The notes below the pieces were generated by a model that was given only the letters and a program-made list of their open reading frames with translations, was not told where the DNA came from and ran no database searches. Below are positions 1-8,307 of a stretch of 64,000 nt of DNA, piece after piece. The DNA lies in contig NZ_NSBU01000007.1 in assembly GCF_002285415.1 (NCBI RefSeq), positions 560,501 through 624,500 of the forward strand, given 5' to 3'. The number at the start of each line of letters is the position of its first letter. The first letter of the stretch is position 1. The position numbers and the translations under genes are program-made. The stretch comes from Actibacterium pelagium (lineage in GTDB: Bacteria > Pseudomonadota > Alphaproteobacteria > Rhodobacterales > Rhodobacteraceae).

Positions 1-267
1 GCAGCCGCGATTGCGGGGTCGGCTGATCTTCTGCTTACCTTCAACGCGCAGGATTTTCCGCGCAACACCTTGGCCGAAGAAGGAATTTTACGGGATGGCC
101 CAGACCATTTCCTGTTCGAGCTTTGGCAACAGAACCCCGACAAGGTCTTGGCCGCGGTTACCCGTGTCCATGCCGAAGCTGAACGGCTTTCAGGACAGCA
201 TTGGGACCTGCGTAAATTGTTGAAAAAGGCCCGGCTTCCGCGACTGGGGAAGGCCTTGGCCACCTAG
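1..267 (+). CDS. PIN-domain protein, C-terminal part (5' truncated)
   Basis: The frame is open from base 1, so the start lies outside the window; 88 residues are visible. The block GSADLLLTFNAQDFP is the C-terminal half of a PIN fold: the first Asp is one of the acidic metal ligands and the NxxDF pattern is typical of VapC-like ribonucleases. The rest is an alpha-helical tail rich in Lys, Arg and Leu. PIN proteins are usually metal-dependent RNases of toxin-antitoxin pairs, but any antitoxin would lie upstream and cannot be seen. The stop codon interlocks with that of the convergent M48 gene through a shared CTAG. Confidence 0.75.
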   Translation, partial: AAAIAGSADLLLTFNAQDFPRNTLAEEGILRDGPDHFLFELWQQNPDKVLAAVTRVHAEAERLSGQHWDLRKLLKKARLPRLGKALAT

Positions 268-956
268 GTGGCCGCCACGTTCCATCTGGCTTCCAGATTT
301 TCGATCGCCTGAATGCGTTCTTCCGTCTTCGGGTGGCTCATCAGCCATGCGGGCACTGCACCACCGCGTTGCTTGGTCAGGCCTTCCAGCTTACCGAACA
401 AAGATTTCTGCGGAGCCGTCCCAATGCCTGACTTCACCAATAGGGCCGAGGCATAGGCGTCGGCCTCATACTCGTCTGCGCGTGATAGGCGGGCCGCCAA
501 AAGGGTGGTCAGGAAGTTTGCGACATAGACACCAAAGCCCGGCAGAAAGCGCGATAGGATCATGCCAAGCGCTGTACGCAGCGCGTTCTGACCGGAAAAG
601 TCGATCATCCTGCGGCGTGAATGGCCAAGGGCCACGTGGCCCAGCTCGTGCGCGATGACCGAGGCCAACTCGTCTGCTGTGACCTCTCCGGCGCGATACT
701 TGTTGAAGAACCCGCGCGTGATGAAGATGCGCCCGTCAGGGGCGGCAAGTCCGTTGACAGGCTCGACCTCATAGATATGGACCGGGATGCGCTTGATATC
801 CAAAGCCCGCGCCATCTGGTCGGTCAGAACTTTCAACAGAGGGTCCGCCAGTTCGGTGGACTGTGCATCCAGTTCCCGCGCAGTCCGCCACGCGGAAAAG
901 CGGTACATGAAAAAGCCATACAGAACGGCCAGCAGGATTGGGGTCAGCTTCAACAT
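264..956 (-). CDS. M48-family membrane-anchored metalloprotease
   Basis: This is a zinc-dependent endopeptidase of the M48 (HtpX/Ste24-like) family, 230 residues from the ATG at 956; a TTG at 977 is a weaker alternative. An N-terminal hydrophobic segment (about residues 4-20) anchors it to the membrane. The zinc motif HELGH lies at about 103-107, and the third ligand is the Glu of EYEAD near 162. Members degrade or survey misfolded envelope proteins; the substrate here is unknown. It is the last gene of a minus-strand run from 5938, 36 bp after the DedA gene. It is shorter than HtpX and lacks its extra C-terminal membrane helices. Confidence 0.85.
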   Translation of the reverse strand: MLKLTPILLAVLYGFFMYRFSAWRTARELDAQSTELADPLLKVLTDQMARALDIKRIPVHIYEVEPVNGLAAPDGRIFITRGFFNKYRAGEVTADELASVIAHELGHVALGHSRRRMIDFSGQNALRTALGMILSRFLPGFGVYVANFLTTLLAARLSRADEYEADAYASALLVKSGIGTAPQKSLFGKLEGLTKQRGGAVPAWLMSHPKTEERIQAIENLEARWNVAAT

Positions 957-992
957 AGTTTGAATATGGGGGCGCAAGGGCCAAAGGGCAAT

Positions 993-1598
993 TCAGCTTT
1001 TTGCATCAGGTCGCTGGTGCAGTGCCGCGCGCAACCAGAACAGCAGCCCAACAACGACGCAGGCAGCGGCCAACAACCCTGTCGCGTTGCTGAGAATGTC
1101 CGACACAAGTGAGATACTGCTGGAAAAAGCATAGCCAATTCCGATGTAGCCAAAGACCCAAACCAGTTCCCCGCTGATTGACCCCAAAGAGAACTGTCGG
1201 TGGCTCAATCCGCTCGCGCCTCCTGCAAGGTTTACATAGGGGCCAAGCGGGGCCACCAGCCAACGCGTGAAGAACACCGTCAGAAAGCCTCTTTTGTGCA
1301 AAAGATTAGAGGCCTTATCGACAAGTTTTCGCCTATGCGGGGCCCTTGCAAACCGGTCGAGCAATAGCTTTCCGCCATATCGTCCAACGAGATAGGCCGC
1401 CTGATCCCCGCTAATGGCGCCAATCGAACCGACCAGCAAAGCCTGCGTCAGGGTGACTTCGCCGCCGGCGATGAAACCGCCTGTCACCAGTAACAACAGT
1501 GACGTGGGAAGAGGCACGGCCATGCAGGACAGGAAGATGCTGATCCCCAACACCCAGACCCCGTAGACCGACACAAGGCTAAGCAGGCTATCGGTCAA
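993..1598 (-). CDS. DedA/VTT-family membrane protein
   Basis: Polytopic inner-membrane protein of the DedA (VTT, SNARE-associated) family, members of which are linked to lipid-carrier recycling and envelope integrity. Family signatures are GDQAAYLVGRYGG followed by FFTRWLVAPLGPYVNLAGG, and about five hydrophobic segments are visible. The frame also allows a TTG at 1640, but that would overlap the upstream gene by 53 bp. The TTG at 1598, preceded by GAG at a usable distance, gives a start (TDSLLSLVSVYG) that resembles family members and overlaps by only 11 bp. Both starts are non-ATG, so the N-terminus is uncertain. Confidence 0.8.
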   Translation of the reverse strand: MTDSLLSLVSVYGVWVLGISIFLSCMAVPLPTSLLLLVTGGFIAGGEVTLTQALLVGSIGAISGDQAAYLVGRYGGKLLLDRFARAPHRRKLVDKASNLLHKRGFLTVFFTRWLVAPLGPYVNLAGGASGLSHRQFSLGSISGELVWVFGYIGIGYAFSSSISLVSDILSNATGLLAAACVVVGLLFWLRAALHQRPDAKS

Positions 1599-1938
1599 TT
1601 GCAGCTCTTTCAGCTTCAATTGCAGCGTATAGCCCGTCAATCAATACCGTCAGGCGAATACCGTTTTCAGCGGCGATCCGATCTAGAGGCATATGTTTTC
1701 CGGTAGGCACGTCCGCGGGAAGGGCGTCGCGGATGACATCCCGCGGCACAGCGTAAGAGTGCGCGATGTATCCAGCGGTCATCCAGCCTTCGATCTGCTG
1801 ATCCCGGTGGGCGGGATCAGTCCAATAGATCCACTGTGCAACAATGCGTACCGCGAAGAACAGGGTCACCACCAGCGCCAATGCCAATGCGATCAGGGCG
1901 CCTTTGTGCTTGTGCCAGAGGTACCCGAGTGCCGACAT
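1588..1938 (-). CDS. Small single-span membrane protein, function unknown
   Basis: This is a 116-residue protein with one strong transmembrane segment (about residues 13-32) and a soluble C-terminal part. The sequence after the membrane span (GWMTAGYIAHSYAVPRD) has the look of a conserved lineage-specific protein, but no family is recognised. Its start codon follows the stop of the CoxE-like gene with no gap, and its 3' end overlaps the DedA gene, so it is co-transcribed within the moxR operon. A helper role for the VWA/MoxR pair or for DedA is possible but not shown. Confidence 0.7.
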   Translation of the reverse strand: MSALGYLWHKHKGALIALALALVVTLFFAVRIVAQWIYWTDPAHRDQQIEGWMTAGYIAHSYAVPRDVIRDALPADVPTGKHMPLDRIAAENGIRLTVLIDGLYAAIEAERAAIDR

Positions 1939-3123
1939 CTAGCGCCCCAGTTCTTTCATCCCGCGTTCGATCCCTTCAAGGGTGAGGGGGACCATGCGAT
2001 CTTCGAATATCTCGCGGATCATTGTGACGGATTGGGTGTATTGCCAATGGCGTTCCGGTACCGGGTTCAGCCAGATGTGATGCGGCCATTGCTGGCGGGC
2101 GCGTTGCAGCCAGACTTCGCCGGGTTCTTCGTTCCAGAACTCGTTCGCGCCGCCGGGGGCAAAGATCTCATAGGGTGACATGCTGGCGTCTCCCACGAAG
2201 ATGCATTTGTAGTCACTGCCATAGGTGCGCAGCACCTCGGCGGTAGGTGTCTGCTGGTCCCATCTGCGGACGTTATCGCGCCAGACGCCGTTATAAAGGC
2301 AGTTGTGGAAGTAATAGTATTCGAGATGCTTGAATTCGGTTTTTGCCGCCGAAAACAGTTCTTCGACCATCTTGATATGCGGGTCCATTGATCCGCCAAC
2401 ATCCAAGAACATCAACACCTTAACAGCGTTTCTTCGTTCGGGTCGTGTCTTGACGTCCAAATAGCCGTGATCAGCGGTCGCCTTGATGGTCTCATCAAGA
2501 TCCAGCTCTTCATGCGCCCCGTCACGTGCCCATTTGCGCAGGCGTTTCATCGCGACCTTGATGTTGCGTGTGCCCAGTTCGATGGTGTCATCAAGATTGC
2601 GGAATTCGCGCTTGTCCCAGACCTTTACCGCGCGCTGGTGGCGGCTTTTGTCTTGACCAATCCGAACGCCTTCCGGGTTGTAACCATAGGCGCCAAAGGG
2701 CGAGGTCCCCGCGGTGCCGATCCACTTGTTTCCGCCCTGATGGCGACCTTGCTGTTCTTTCAAACGCTCTTTCAGCGTCTCCATCAGCTTGTCGAACCCG
2801 CCCAGGGATTCAATCTCGGCCATCTCTTCGGATGTCATGTGCTTTTCGGCCATCTTGCGCAGCCAGTCTTCGGGCAGCTCTAACGCCTCCAACACATCGC
2901 CAAGTTCGATGGCTTCCATTCCCTCGAAGGTCTTCGCAAAGGCCTGATCAAAGCGATCAAGATGACGCTCGTCCTTAACCATCGAGATACGGGCGAGGTA
3001 ATAGAAAGCTTCGACGTCGTAGGTCGCCAGCCCGCGCTTCAGAATTTCGAGGAAACTCAGAAACTCACGCAAAGACACCGGCACCCCGGTTTCGCGTAGC
3101 GTTTCAAAAAAGCGCAGGAACAT
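1939..3123 (-). CDS. VWA-domain protein, CoxE-like
   Basis: This 394-residue protein carries a von Willebrand A domain in its C-terminal half with the MIDAS motif DVGGSMD (about residue 248 onward), preceded by a helical region with charged linkers. It resembles CoxE-type VWA proteins, which pair with MoxR AAA ATPases to mature or insert metal cofactors into partner enzymes. A MoxR gene lies in the same operon (5099-5938), but no carbon monoxide dehydrogenase genes are present, so the client is unknown. The ATG at 3123 was chosen because the longer frame from 3255 reads antisense-like sequence through the small upstream gene. Confidence 0.85.
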   Translation of the reverse strand: MFLRFFETLRETGVPVSLREFLSFLEILKRGLATYDVEAFYYLARISMVKDERHLDRFDQAFAKTFEGMEAIELGDVLEALELPEDWLRKMAEKHMTSEEMAEIESLGGFDKLMETLKERLKEQQGRHQGGNKWIGTAGTSPFGAYGYNPEGVRIGQDKSRHQRAVKVWDKREFRNLDDTIELGTRNIKVAMKRLRKWARDGAHEELDLDETIKATADHGYLDVKTRPERRNAVKVLMFLDVGGSMDPHIKMVEELFSAAKTEFKHLEYYYFHNCLYNGVWRDNVRRWDQQTPTAEVLRTYGSDYKCIFVGDASMSPYEIFAPGGANEFWNEEPGEVWLQRARQQWPHHIWLNPVPERHWQYTQSVTMIREIFEDRMVPLTLEGIERGMKELGR

Positions 3124-3127
3124 CAGT

Positions 3128-3292
3128 TTATCCGAAACGGTTGATGCCAAGCGTGATGAATAGGCCGATGATCGCGAACAGAATGCCGAAACCCGCCGCG
3201 TATTGCAGCATATCAAGCCCTTTGCCGCCACGGCGTTTCGCAAGGAAAGCCCCATAGACAGCGCCGATGAATGTTGCAGCGTAAAAGATCAT
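3128..3292 (-). CDS. 54-residue small membrane protein
   Basis: This gene is short and easily missed. Its ATG at 3292 overlaps the stop of the DUF2927 gene in an ATGA arrangement, a sign of translational coupling, and it ends 4 bp before the VWA gene. The product has two hydrophobic segments (about residues 2-17 and 31-49) around a basic loop AKRRGGKG, suggesting a two-span membrane protein. No family can be named with certainty. Placement between overlapping operon genes supports it being real. Confidence 0.65.
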   Translation of the reverse strand: MIFYAATFIGAVYGAFLAKRRGGKGLDMLQYAAGFGILFAIIGLFITLGINRFG

Positions 3293-4635
3293 GAGGTGCT
3301 CCCTTTGCCGATTGCGGCGATCTCGCGCAGTTCGGCGCGTATTTTCTGTTCAGAGCCGAAGCCATATCGCGCCCAACCCAGACTGTCGAGCCGCACTTTC
3401 TTTGCCGCATCCCCTCGGTTCAGGCGGTCCAGCGCCTCGGCCTTAAGCATCAGCATCTTGGCAAGTAGCGCGGCGTTCTGGTGGCCCGAGACAACACGGG
3501 AATAGTGGTCCACGCGGTCCAGAACCACGTCGTACTGGCCAGTGGCCAAAGCAAAGGCTGACAGGTGCAAGCTGACATGGGCGGCCTGCAGGTCAGTGCG
3601 GCCCAAACCGACATATGTCTTCTCGGACAAAAGCAAGAAGCGTGCGGCGTTTTCATTGTCGCGCCCGATCAGCGCACGGCCCAGCACAAACTGGCTGAAG
3701 GCCAGACGACCGTCATTCCAGCCAGCATTCACGGCGATCCTGACAGCCGTTTCTGCCGAACGCTGCGCGCGGGAAGACCCGGGCGAGGCCTGCAAGGCGC
3801 CCTCGATCGCGTTGGTCCAGGTGCGGGGGGTGTCGGCAAGGGGGGTGCCCCCGTAGCCGCGGCCTGTGGGATTGATCCGCGACAGAACACCCGGAATTCG
3901 AGCTGCCGCCTCATTCCGCGTCAGGCCCGTGGGCATCGCGGGATCATAGAAGGCCCGTAAGATCAGCATATCAAAGCTGGTCAGGACCGTGTGCATGTTG
4001 TCGTCGTTAAAGACGCTGTCATGCAACCGGTACAGGTCGTTCACTGGCCCCAAGGCCTGTGCAATCTCTTCGTTCAGACAGTCGCGGATTTCTTGCGGGC
4101 TTTCGTCGCCCGGCAGGAAGATCGCCATCGAAGTCCGCTCTTGCAAAGCGGTCCAGGACATAGATGCTGCCCGGTGATTGCGCCGCAGCTCTTCCAGCGA
4201 GCTGACATTGGGCATCACGAAACAGGCCGCACCGGGAATGGCCCGCGCGATCTGCGATCGAGAAACCACTGCAACGGTGATATTCGCGGGCTGTGTGGCA
4301 GGAACCTCTCGGATGTCGATCCGCGCTTCGCGCCGCAGGCGAGAAATGAGGTTGTCCAGATCGGTCTGAAGGGTGGGGGGCTTCTTACCGGTCACTCGCA
4401 ATGTCACGGGGCCCTGAAACCGGGACATGTTTTTCAGCTTCAGCCCGCTTTCCATCTGGAAGGCGAGATCAAGAAAGTCTTCGGCGATCTCGGTATTGCT
4501 GCGCGGAGAGCTGCGCGTTGGCGCGCCCGAGAACCGCTTCATCGCTGGAAGGTCGGAAGGCTGTGCTGTTGGGGCTTGGGGCTCTGCCGCACAGGCCCCA
4601 AGAGCCAGACACAAAAGAACTGCCTTCCGAAGCAT
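3289..4635 (-). CDS. DUF2927 domain lipoprotein
   Basis: This 448-residue secreted protein has a lipoprotein signal (hydrophobic residues 5-13, then LGAC, with Cys15 as the lipidation site). The middle third fits the DUF2927 domain of Rhodobacterales, a presumed zincin-like fold (EEIAQALGPVNDLYRL block). The C-terminal part is helical and repeat-like, with TPR character. The function is unknown. It sits 3 bp after the GNAT gene and overlaps the small membrane protein gene. Envelope location plus M48 and DedA in the same operon suggests a role in envelope maintenance; that is inference. Confidence 0.75.
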   Translation of the reverse strand: MLRKAVLLCLALGACAAEPQAPTAQPSDLPAMKRFSGAPTRSSPRSNTEIAEDFLDLAFQMESGLKLKNMSRFQGPVTLRVTGKKPPTLQTDLDNLISRLRREARIDIREVPATQPANITVAVVSRSQIARAIPGAACFVMPNVSSLEELRRNHRAASMSWTALQERTSMAIFLPGDESPQEIRDCLNEEIAQALGPVNDLYRLHDSVFNDDNMHTVLTSFDMLILRAFYDPAMPTGLTRNEAAARIPGVLSRINPTGRGYGGTPLADTPRTWTNAIEGALQASPGSSRAQRSAETAVRIAVNAGWNDGRLAFSQFVLGRALIGRDNENAARFLLLSEKTYVGLGRTDLQAAHVSLHLSAFALATGQYDVVLDRVDHYSRVVSGHQNAALLAKMLMLKAEALDRLNRGDAAKKVRLDSLGWARYGFGSEQKIRAELREIAAIGKGSTS

Positions 4636-4638
4636 GGC

Positions 4639-5091
4639 CTAACCCTTCACATATTTGATGAAGGGGGTCAGGCGACCGATGCGGTCATAAAGCTTTCGCG
4701 CCTCAGTATTGAAATCCTGCGTCATCCAATAGACATCCCCGGCACCAAGCGCATCTGCATCGTCATAGACCCCCTGAATAAGGGCGCGTCCGACACCTTG
4801 GCCGCGGACCTTGGGGTCCGCAAACAGGTCTTGCAGATACACAACATTTTCCACGCGCCAACAGTGGCGGTGCGACAGATAATGCGCAAGCCCGACGGGC
4901 TTTCCATCCACCTCGGCAATCAGGCCGCGATACTCGTTCGGATCGTCAGAGACCAATCTGGCAAAGGTGGTTTCATAAACTTCGGGCGAGACTTCGGACT
5001 CGTAGAATTCCAGATAGGCCCGCCAAAGAGCGTGCCACGCCTCTTTGTCCGAGGGGGCGATTGGACGCACTTGAAGGTTCGGCAACGCCAT
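4639..5091 (-). CDS. GNAT-family N-acetyltransferase
   Basis: This 150-residue protein spans one complete GNAT fold. Acetyl-CoA binding motif A is visible as VRGQGVGRALI (about 95-105), preceded by the beta-4 strand VVYLQDLFADP, and the C-terminal strands follow (FNTEARKLYDRIG). GNAT enzymes acetylate amines on small molecules or protein N-termini; the substrate cannot be read from sequence. It lies 7 bp downstream of moxR and 3 bp upstream of the DUF2927 gene. Confidence 0.85.
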   Translation of the reverse strand: MALPNLQVRPIAPSDKEAWHALWRAYLEFYESEVSPEVYETTFARLVSDDPNEYRGLIAEVDGKPVGLAHYLSHRHCWRVENVVYLQDLFADPKVRGQGVGRALIQGVYDDADALGAGDVYWMTQDFNTEARKLYDRIGRLTPFIKYVKG

Positions 5092-5098
5092 CTTGGAT

Positions 5099-5938
5099 CT
5101 ACCGCTCGCGCCGGGCCATGAACGCCAAACGTTCGAACAGGTGCACGTCCTGCTCGTTTTTCAAGAGCGCGCCATGAAGTTTGGGCAAAGCATTCGCGCC
5201 GCCGCGTTTCAGGTCCTCGGCGTCCAGATCTTCGGCCAAAAGCAGTTTCAGCCAATCCAGCACTTCCGAGGTTGACGGCTTCTTCTTCAGCCCACCTGTG
5301 TCACGGATTTCGTAGAATTGGGTCAGGGCGGTGGTCAGCAGGCTGTCCTTGATGCCGGGATGATGGACTTCGACGATCTGACGAAGGGTCTCTTCGTCGG
5401 GGAAGCTGATATAGTGAAAGAAGCAGCGGCGCAGAAACGCGTCGGGCAGTTCTTTTTCGTTGTTCGAGGTGATGATGACCACCGGACGCTGCTTGGCGCG
5501 GATGGTTTCACCGGTCTCGTAGACGTGGAACTCCATCTTATCGAGTTCCTGTAGAAGGTCGTTTGGAAATTCAATGTCGGCCTTGTCGATCTCGTCGATC
5601 AGCAGAACAACTTTTTTGCCTGCCTCAAACGCCTGCCACAGCTTGCCCTTGCGGATGTAGTTGGCAACGTCATGCACCCGTTCATCGCCCAACTGGCTGT
5701 CGCGCAACCGGCTGACGGCGTCATATTCATACAGGCCCTGCGCTGCGCGGGTGGTGGATTTGATGTTCCACTCGATCATTTCCATGCCCAAGGCATCGGC
5801 GACTTGGCGCGCCAACTCTGTTTTGCCGGTTCCCGGTTCGCCTTTGACCAGCAATGGGCGTTCCAGTGTGATCGCCGCATTCACAGCCAGCGACAGATCG
5901 GCTGACGCCACATAACTTTCGGTACCGCTAAATTTCAT
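5099..5938 (-). CDS. MoxR-family AAA+ ATPase
   Basis: This 279-residue AAA+ ATPase of the MoxR/CoxD type has Walker A GEPGTGKT (33-40), Walker B VLLIDEID (111-118) and a sensor-1 region IITSNNEKELP followed by the arginine-rich FLRRC. MoxR ATPases act as chaperones with VWA-domain partners, and such a partner is encoded at 1939-3123. It is the first gene of the eight- or nine-gene minus-strand operon; its promoter must lie in the 200 bp shared with divergent dksA. Confidence 0.9.
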   Translation of the reverse strand: MKFSGTESYVASADLSLAVNAAITLERPLLVKGEPGTGKTELARQVADALGMEMIEWNIKSTTRAAQGLYEYDAVSRLRDSQLGDERVHDVANYIRKGKLWQAFEAGKKVVLLIDEIDKADIEFPNDLLQELDKMEFHVYETGETIRAKQRPVVIITSNNEKELPDAFLRRCFFHYISFPDEETLRQIVEVHHPGIKDSLLTTALTQFYEIRDTGGLKKKPSTSEVLDWLKLLLAEDLDAEDLKRGGANALPKLHGALLKNEQDVHLFERLAFMARRER

Positions 5939-6138
5939 GCGCTCGATCCTGTTTTTCTATCTGTTTCCCGCTTCCTAAGCGTATTGCCAATCACTTTCCA
6001 GCGACGAGCAGAAAAATGCCACGATTGATCTATAAGCCTAGTGACAAGAAGGGTCCATTCCGCTAAACGCAGCGGCAGGAGAGCCGGGTGACTGATTTAA
6101 AAACGAATATTGAAACCGGCCTGCAGCAAGGAGCAGGT
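5939..6138. promoter_or_regulatory. Divergent promoter region between moxR and dksA
   Basis: This non-coding stretch must hold the promoters of the moxR operon (minus) and dksA (plus). It is less GC-rich than the flanking genes. No operator palindrome stands out, and no -35/-10 pair can be assigned with confidence. Confidence 0.45.
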
Positions 6139-6561
6139 ATGAAAGCTGAAGTATTTTTGCCGGACGATTACCGTCCTGCCGAGGACGAGCCTTTCATGAA
6201 TGACATGCAGCTGGAGTATTTCCGCCGCAAGCTGGAACATCTCAAAGCTGAACTGTTGGATGAAAGCCGTTCAACCATCGAACACCTACAGGATGGTACA
6301 CGCAACATTCCCGATGTGGCTGACCGCGCAAGCGAGGAAACCGATCGCGCGCTGGAGCTTCGCATTCGCGACCGTCAGCGCAAGCTGGTTGGTAAGATCG
6401 ACTCTGCGCTGCGCCGCATTGACGAAGGTGAATACGGGTACTGCCAGGACACCGGCGAGCCTATCTCGCTGAAACGTCTGGATGCGCGTCCGACCACCAC
6501 GCTGAGCCTTGAGGCGCAAGAGCGTCACGAGCGCCGCGAGAAGGTCCATCGCGACGACTGA
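6139..6561 (+). CDS. dksA: DksA-type RNA polymerase-binding regulator
   Basis: DksA binds the RNA polymerase secondary channel and works with ppGpp in stringent control. The start at 6139 is preceded by AAGGAG at good spacing, so it is preferred over a GTG at 6088; the product is 140 residues. The N-terminal coiled coil keeps the functional tip (PDVADRAS, with two Asp and an Ala as in enterobacterial DksA). The C-terminal finger has only one cysteine (YCQDTGEPISLKRLDARP); the other three zinc-ligand positions are T, S and A. Single-cysteine DksA is known, to my recollection, from Rhodobacter, so this is a lineage trait rather than damage. Confidence 0.92.
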   Translation: MKAEVFLPDDYRPAEDEPFMNDMQLEYFRRKLEHLKAELLDESRSTIEHLQDGTRNIPDVADRASEETDRALELRIRDRQRKLVGKIDSALRRIDEGEYGYCQDTGEPISLKRLDARPTTTLSLEAQERHERREKVHRDD

Positions 6562-6584
6562 TCCCGTGGGATCGGAATGGATTA

Positions 6585-6617
6585 GCACCGGGGCCGTGGC
6601 TCCGGTGTTTGTTTTTT
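6585..6617 (+). terminator. Rho-independent terminator after dksA
   Basis: A GC-rich hairpin with arms CACCGG and CCGGTG is followed directly by TTTGTTTTTT. It lies 24 bp after the dksA stop and before the monooxygenase gene, so dksA is probably transcribed alone. Confidence 0.8.
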
Positions 6618-6627
6618 GGGGGTGCGG

Positions 6628-7794
6628 ATGCTGATTGGTCAGCGTGCAACGGTTCTAGGGGCAGGGATCGCCGGTTTGGCGGCTTCTATCGCATTGGCGC
6701 AGCGCGGGGCACAGGTGCATGTATTGGATCAGGCCGAAGCGATCCGAGAAGTCGGCGCAGGCCTGCAGATCAGCCCGAATGGTGTCGCGGTCCTGAAGGC
6801 GCTTGGGTTGGGGCCAGAGTTAGAGCGGATCGGACTGCGCGCCGAAGCGGTAAACCTGCGGGACTATCGTAAAGGGCGCTTGGTCACTCGATTGCCGTTA
6901 CAGAACGCGGCTGGTGCCTATTACTTCCTGCACCGTGCTGATCTGATCGACATGTTGCACAACGCCGCGACAGAGGCCGGGGTGCGTATTCGACTGTTGC
7001 AGAAGGTGCGAGAGGTAACCGTTGAAGACGGCAAAGCCTCTTTCGAAACCATGCAAAATGTCCGCCACTCACCCGATCTGCTGATTGGCGCGGATGGTGT
7101 TCATTCCAAGGCGCGCCCGGCTGTAAACGGGGCCGCCGAGCCGTTTTTCACAGGTCAGGTCGCATGGCGTGCAACGGTGCCGAACACTGACGGTTTACCG
7201 AACGAGGTTTCGGTATACATGGGGCCCGGGCGCCACATGGTGATTTATCCTCTTAGAGGTGGCGAACTGGTGAACATAGTCGCCGTCGAAGAGCGGGCGG
7301 CATGGGCGGAAGAAGGTTGGAATTACAAAGACGATCCTTCAGAATTACTCAATTCTTTCAGTGGGTTTGCGACAGAAGTTCAGTCACTTCTTGATCGTGT
7401 CGAAGATGTTTACCTTTGGGGATTGTTCCGTCATCCCGTGGCCCAAAACTGGCACAAGGGAAATGCCGCTCTTCTGGGTGATGCGGCGCATCCAACGCTT
7501 CCGTTTCTGGCGCAGGGCGCGAACATGGCGTTGGAGGACGCGTGGGTTTTGGCCGATAGCCTTGCAAGCCATCCGGACCAAGAAACAGCCCTTGCGGCCT
7601 ACCAGCATCTGCGTCGGGCACGATGTGAAAAGATTGTCGATGCCGCCAGCAAAAACGCCAAGAACTATCACCTGAGTTTCCCACCTCTGCGCTTTGCAGC
7701 CCACACGGCGCTACGAATTGCGGGTGGCCTGTCGCCCGACATGATGCTGCGTCGGTTTGACTGGCTTTATGGGTATGACGTGACGTCCTCTTAA
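6628..7794 (+). CDS. FAD-dependent monooxygenase, salicylate-hydroxylase-like
   Basis: This is a class A flavoprotein monooxygenase of about 388 residues. It shows the FAD-binding GAGIAG motif (11-16), a DG motif (LIGADGVHSKARP) and the GD motif (LLGDAAHPTLPFLAQG). Such enzymes use NAD(P)H and O2 to hydroxylate aromatic substrates; the substrate is not identifiable. TTG (6616) and GTG (6622) starts are possible, but the former lies in the T-run of the dksA terminator, so the ATG at 6628 is chosen. No ring-cleavage gene is adjacent. Confidence 0.85.
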   Translation: MLIGQRATVLGAGIAGLAASIALAQRGAQVHVLDQAEAIREVGAGLQISPNGVAVLKALGLGPELERIGLRAEAVNLRDYRKGRLVTRLPLQNAAGAYYFLHRADLIDMLHNAATEAGVRIRLLQKVREVTVEDGKASFETMQNVRHSPDLLIGADGVHSKARPAVNGAAEPFFTGQVAWRATVPNTDGLPNEVSVYMGPGRHMVIYPLRGGELVNIVAVEERAAWAEEGWNYKDDPSELLNSFSGFATEVQSLLDRVEDVYLWGLFRHPVAQNWHKGNAALLGDAAHPTLPFLAQGANMALEDAWVLADSLASHPDQETALAAYQHLRRARCEKIVDAASKNAKNYHLSFPPLRFAAHTALRIAGGLSPDMMLRRFDWLYGYDVTSS

Positions 7795-7857
7795 TCCTCC
7801 CTTGTTTAAAGAATTGGCAGCATTACTTGCGCTGGAAAGGCAAGAGTAGTCAGAAAG

Positions 7858-8307
7858 ATGCGTTTAATGGTGTACCTGTTGGTTGGGCTTTGTGTGGCTG
7901 TGATTGGCCTGATGGGTTGGGTGCGTCTTGCGCCACATGACGTGGAGCGGTTCCACACAGAGGTTAGGGCTGAGAACCAAACCACCTTCGATGTTAAAAA
8001 AATCGGGGCGCTTGCGGTCACGGATGCCTATCCACAAAGCCCACAGGTTGTGATGCAGCGGTTTGTGGACATTGCGTTGAACTCTCCTCGAACCAAGGTG
8101 CTGGCGGGTTCTGTCGAAAGTGGTCGCATAACCTTGGTGACGCGGACCCTGTTTTGGGGGTTCGCGGATTATTCCACCATCGAAAGCGTTCATAGCCCCG
8201 AAGGCACCCGGTTGAAGATCTTTGCGCGGATGCGTTGGAATGGCTCAGATTGGGGTGTGAACGCCAAGCGGTTGAAAGGTTGGTTGAAGACGTTCACGGA
8301 CGTCTGA
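7858..8307 (+). CDS. DUF1499 domain protein
   Basis: This 149-residue protein has an N-terminal membrane segment (about 4-22) and a DUF1499 domain, recognised by the pattern RFVDIALNSPRTKVLAGS and the later FWGFADYSTIE. The function of DUF1499 proteins is unknown; they occur widely in alphaproteobacteria and chloroplasts. Its 3' end overlaps by 63 bp the 3' end of a small secreted-protein gene on the other strand. Confidence 0.8.
   Translation: MRLMVYLLVGLCVAVIGLMGWVRLAPHDVERFHTEVRAENQTTFDVKKIGALAVTDAYPQSPQVVMQRFVDIALNSPRTKVLAGSVESGRITLVTRTLFWGFADYSTIESVHSPEGTRLKIFARMRWNGSDWGVNAKRLKGWLKTFTDV

Noticed and set aside
3991-5121. 376-codon plus-strand frame opposite the DUF2927 and GNAT genes
   Set aside because: It crosses two genes that are clear on the other strand and has no domain features.
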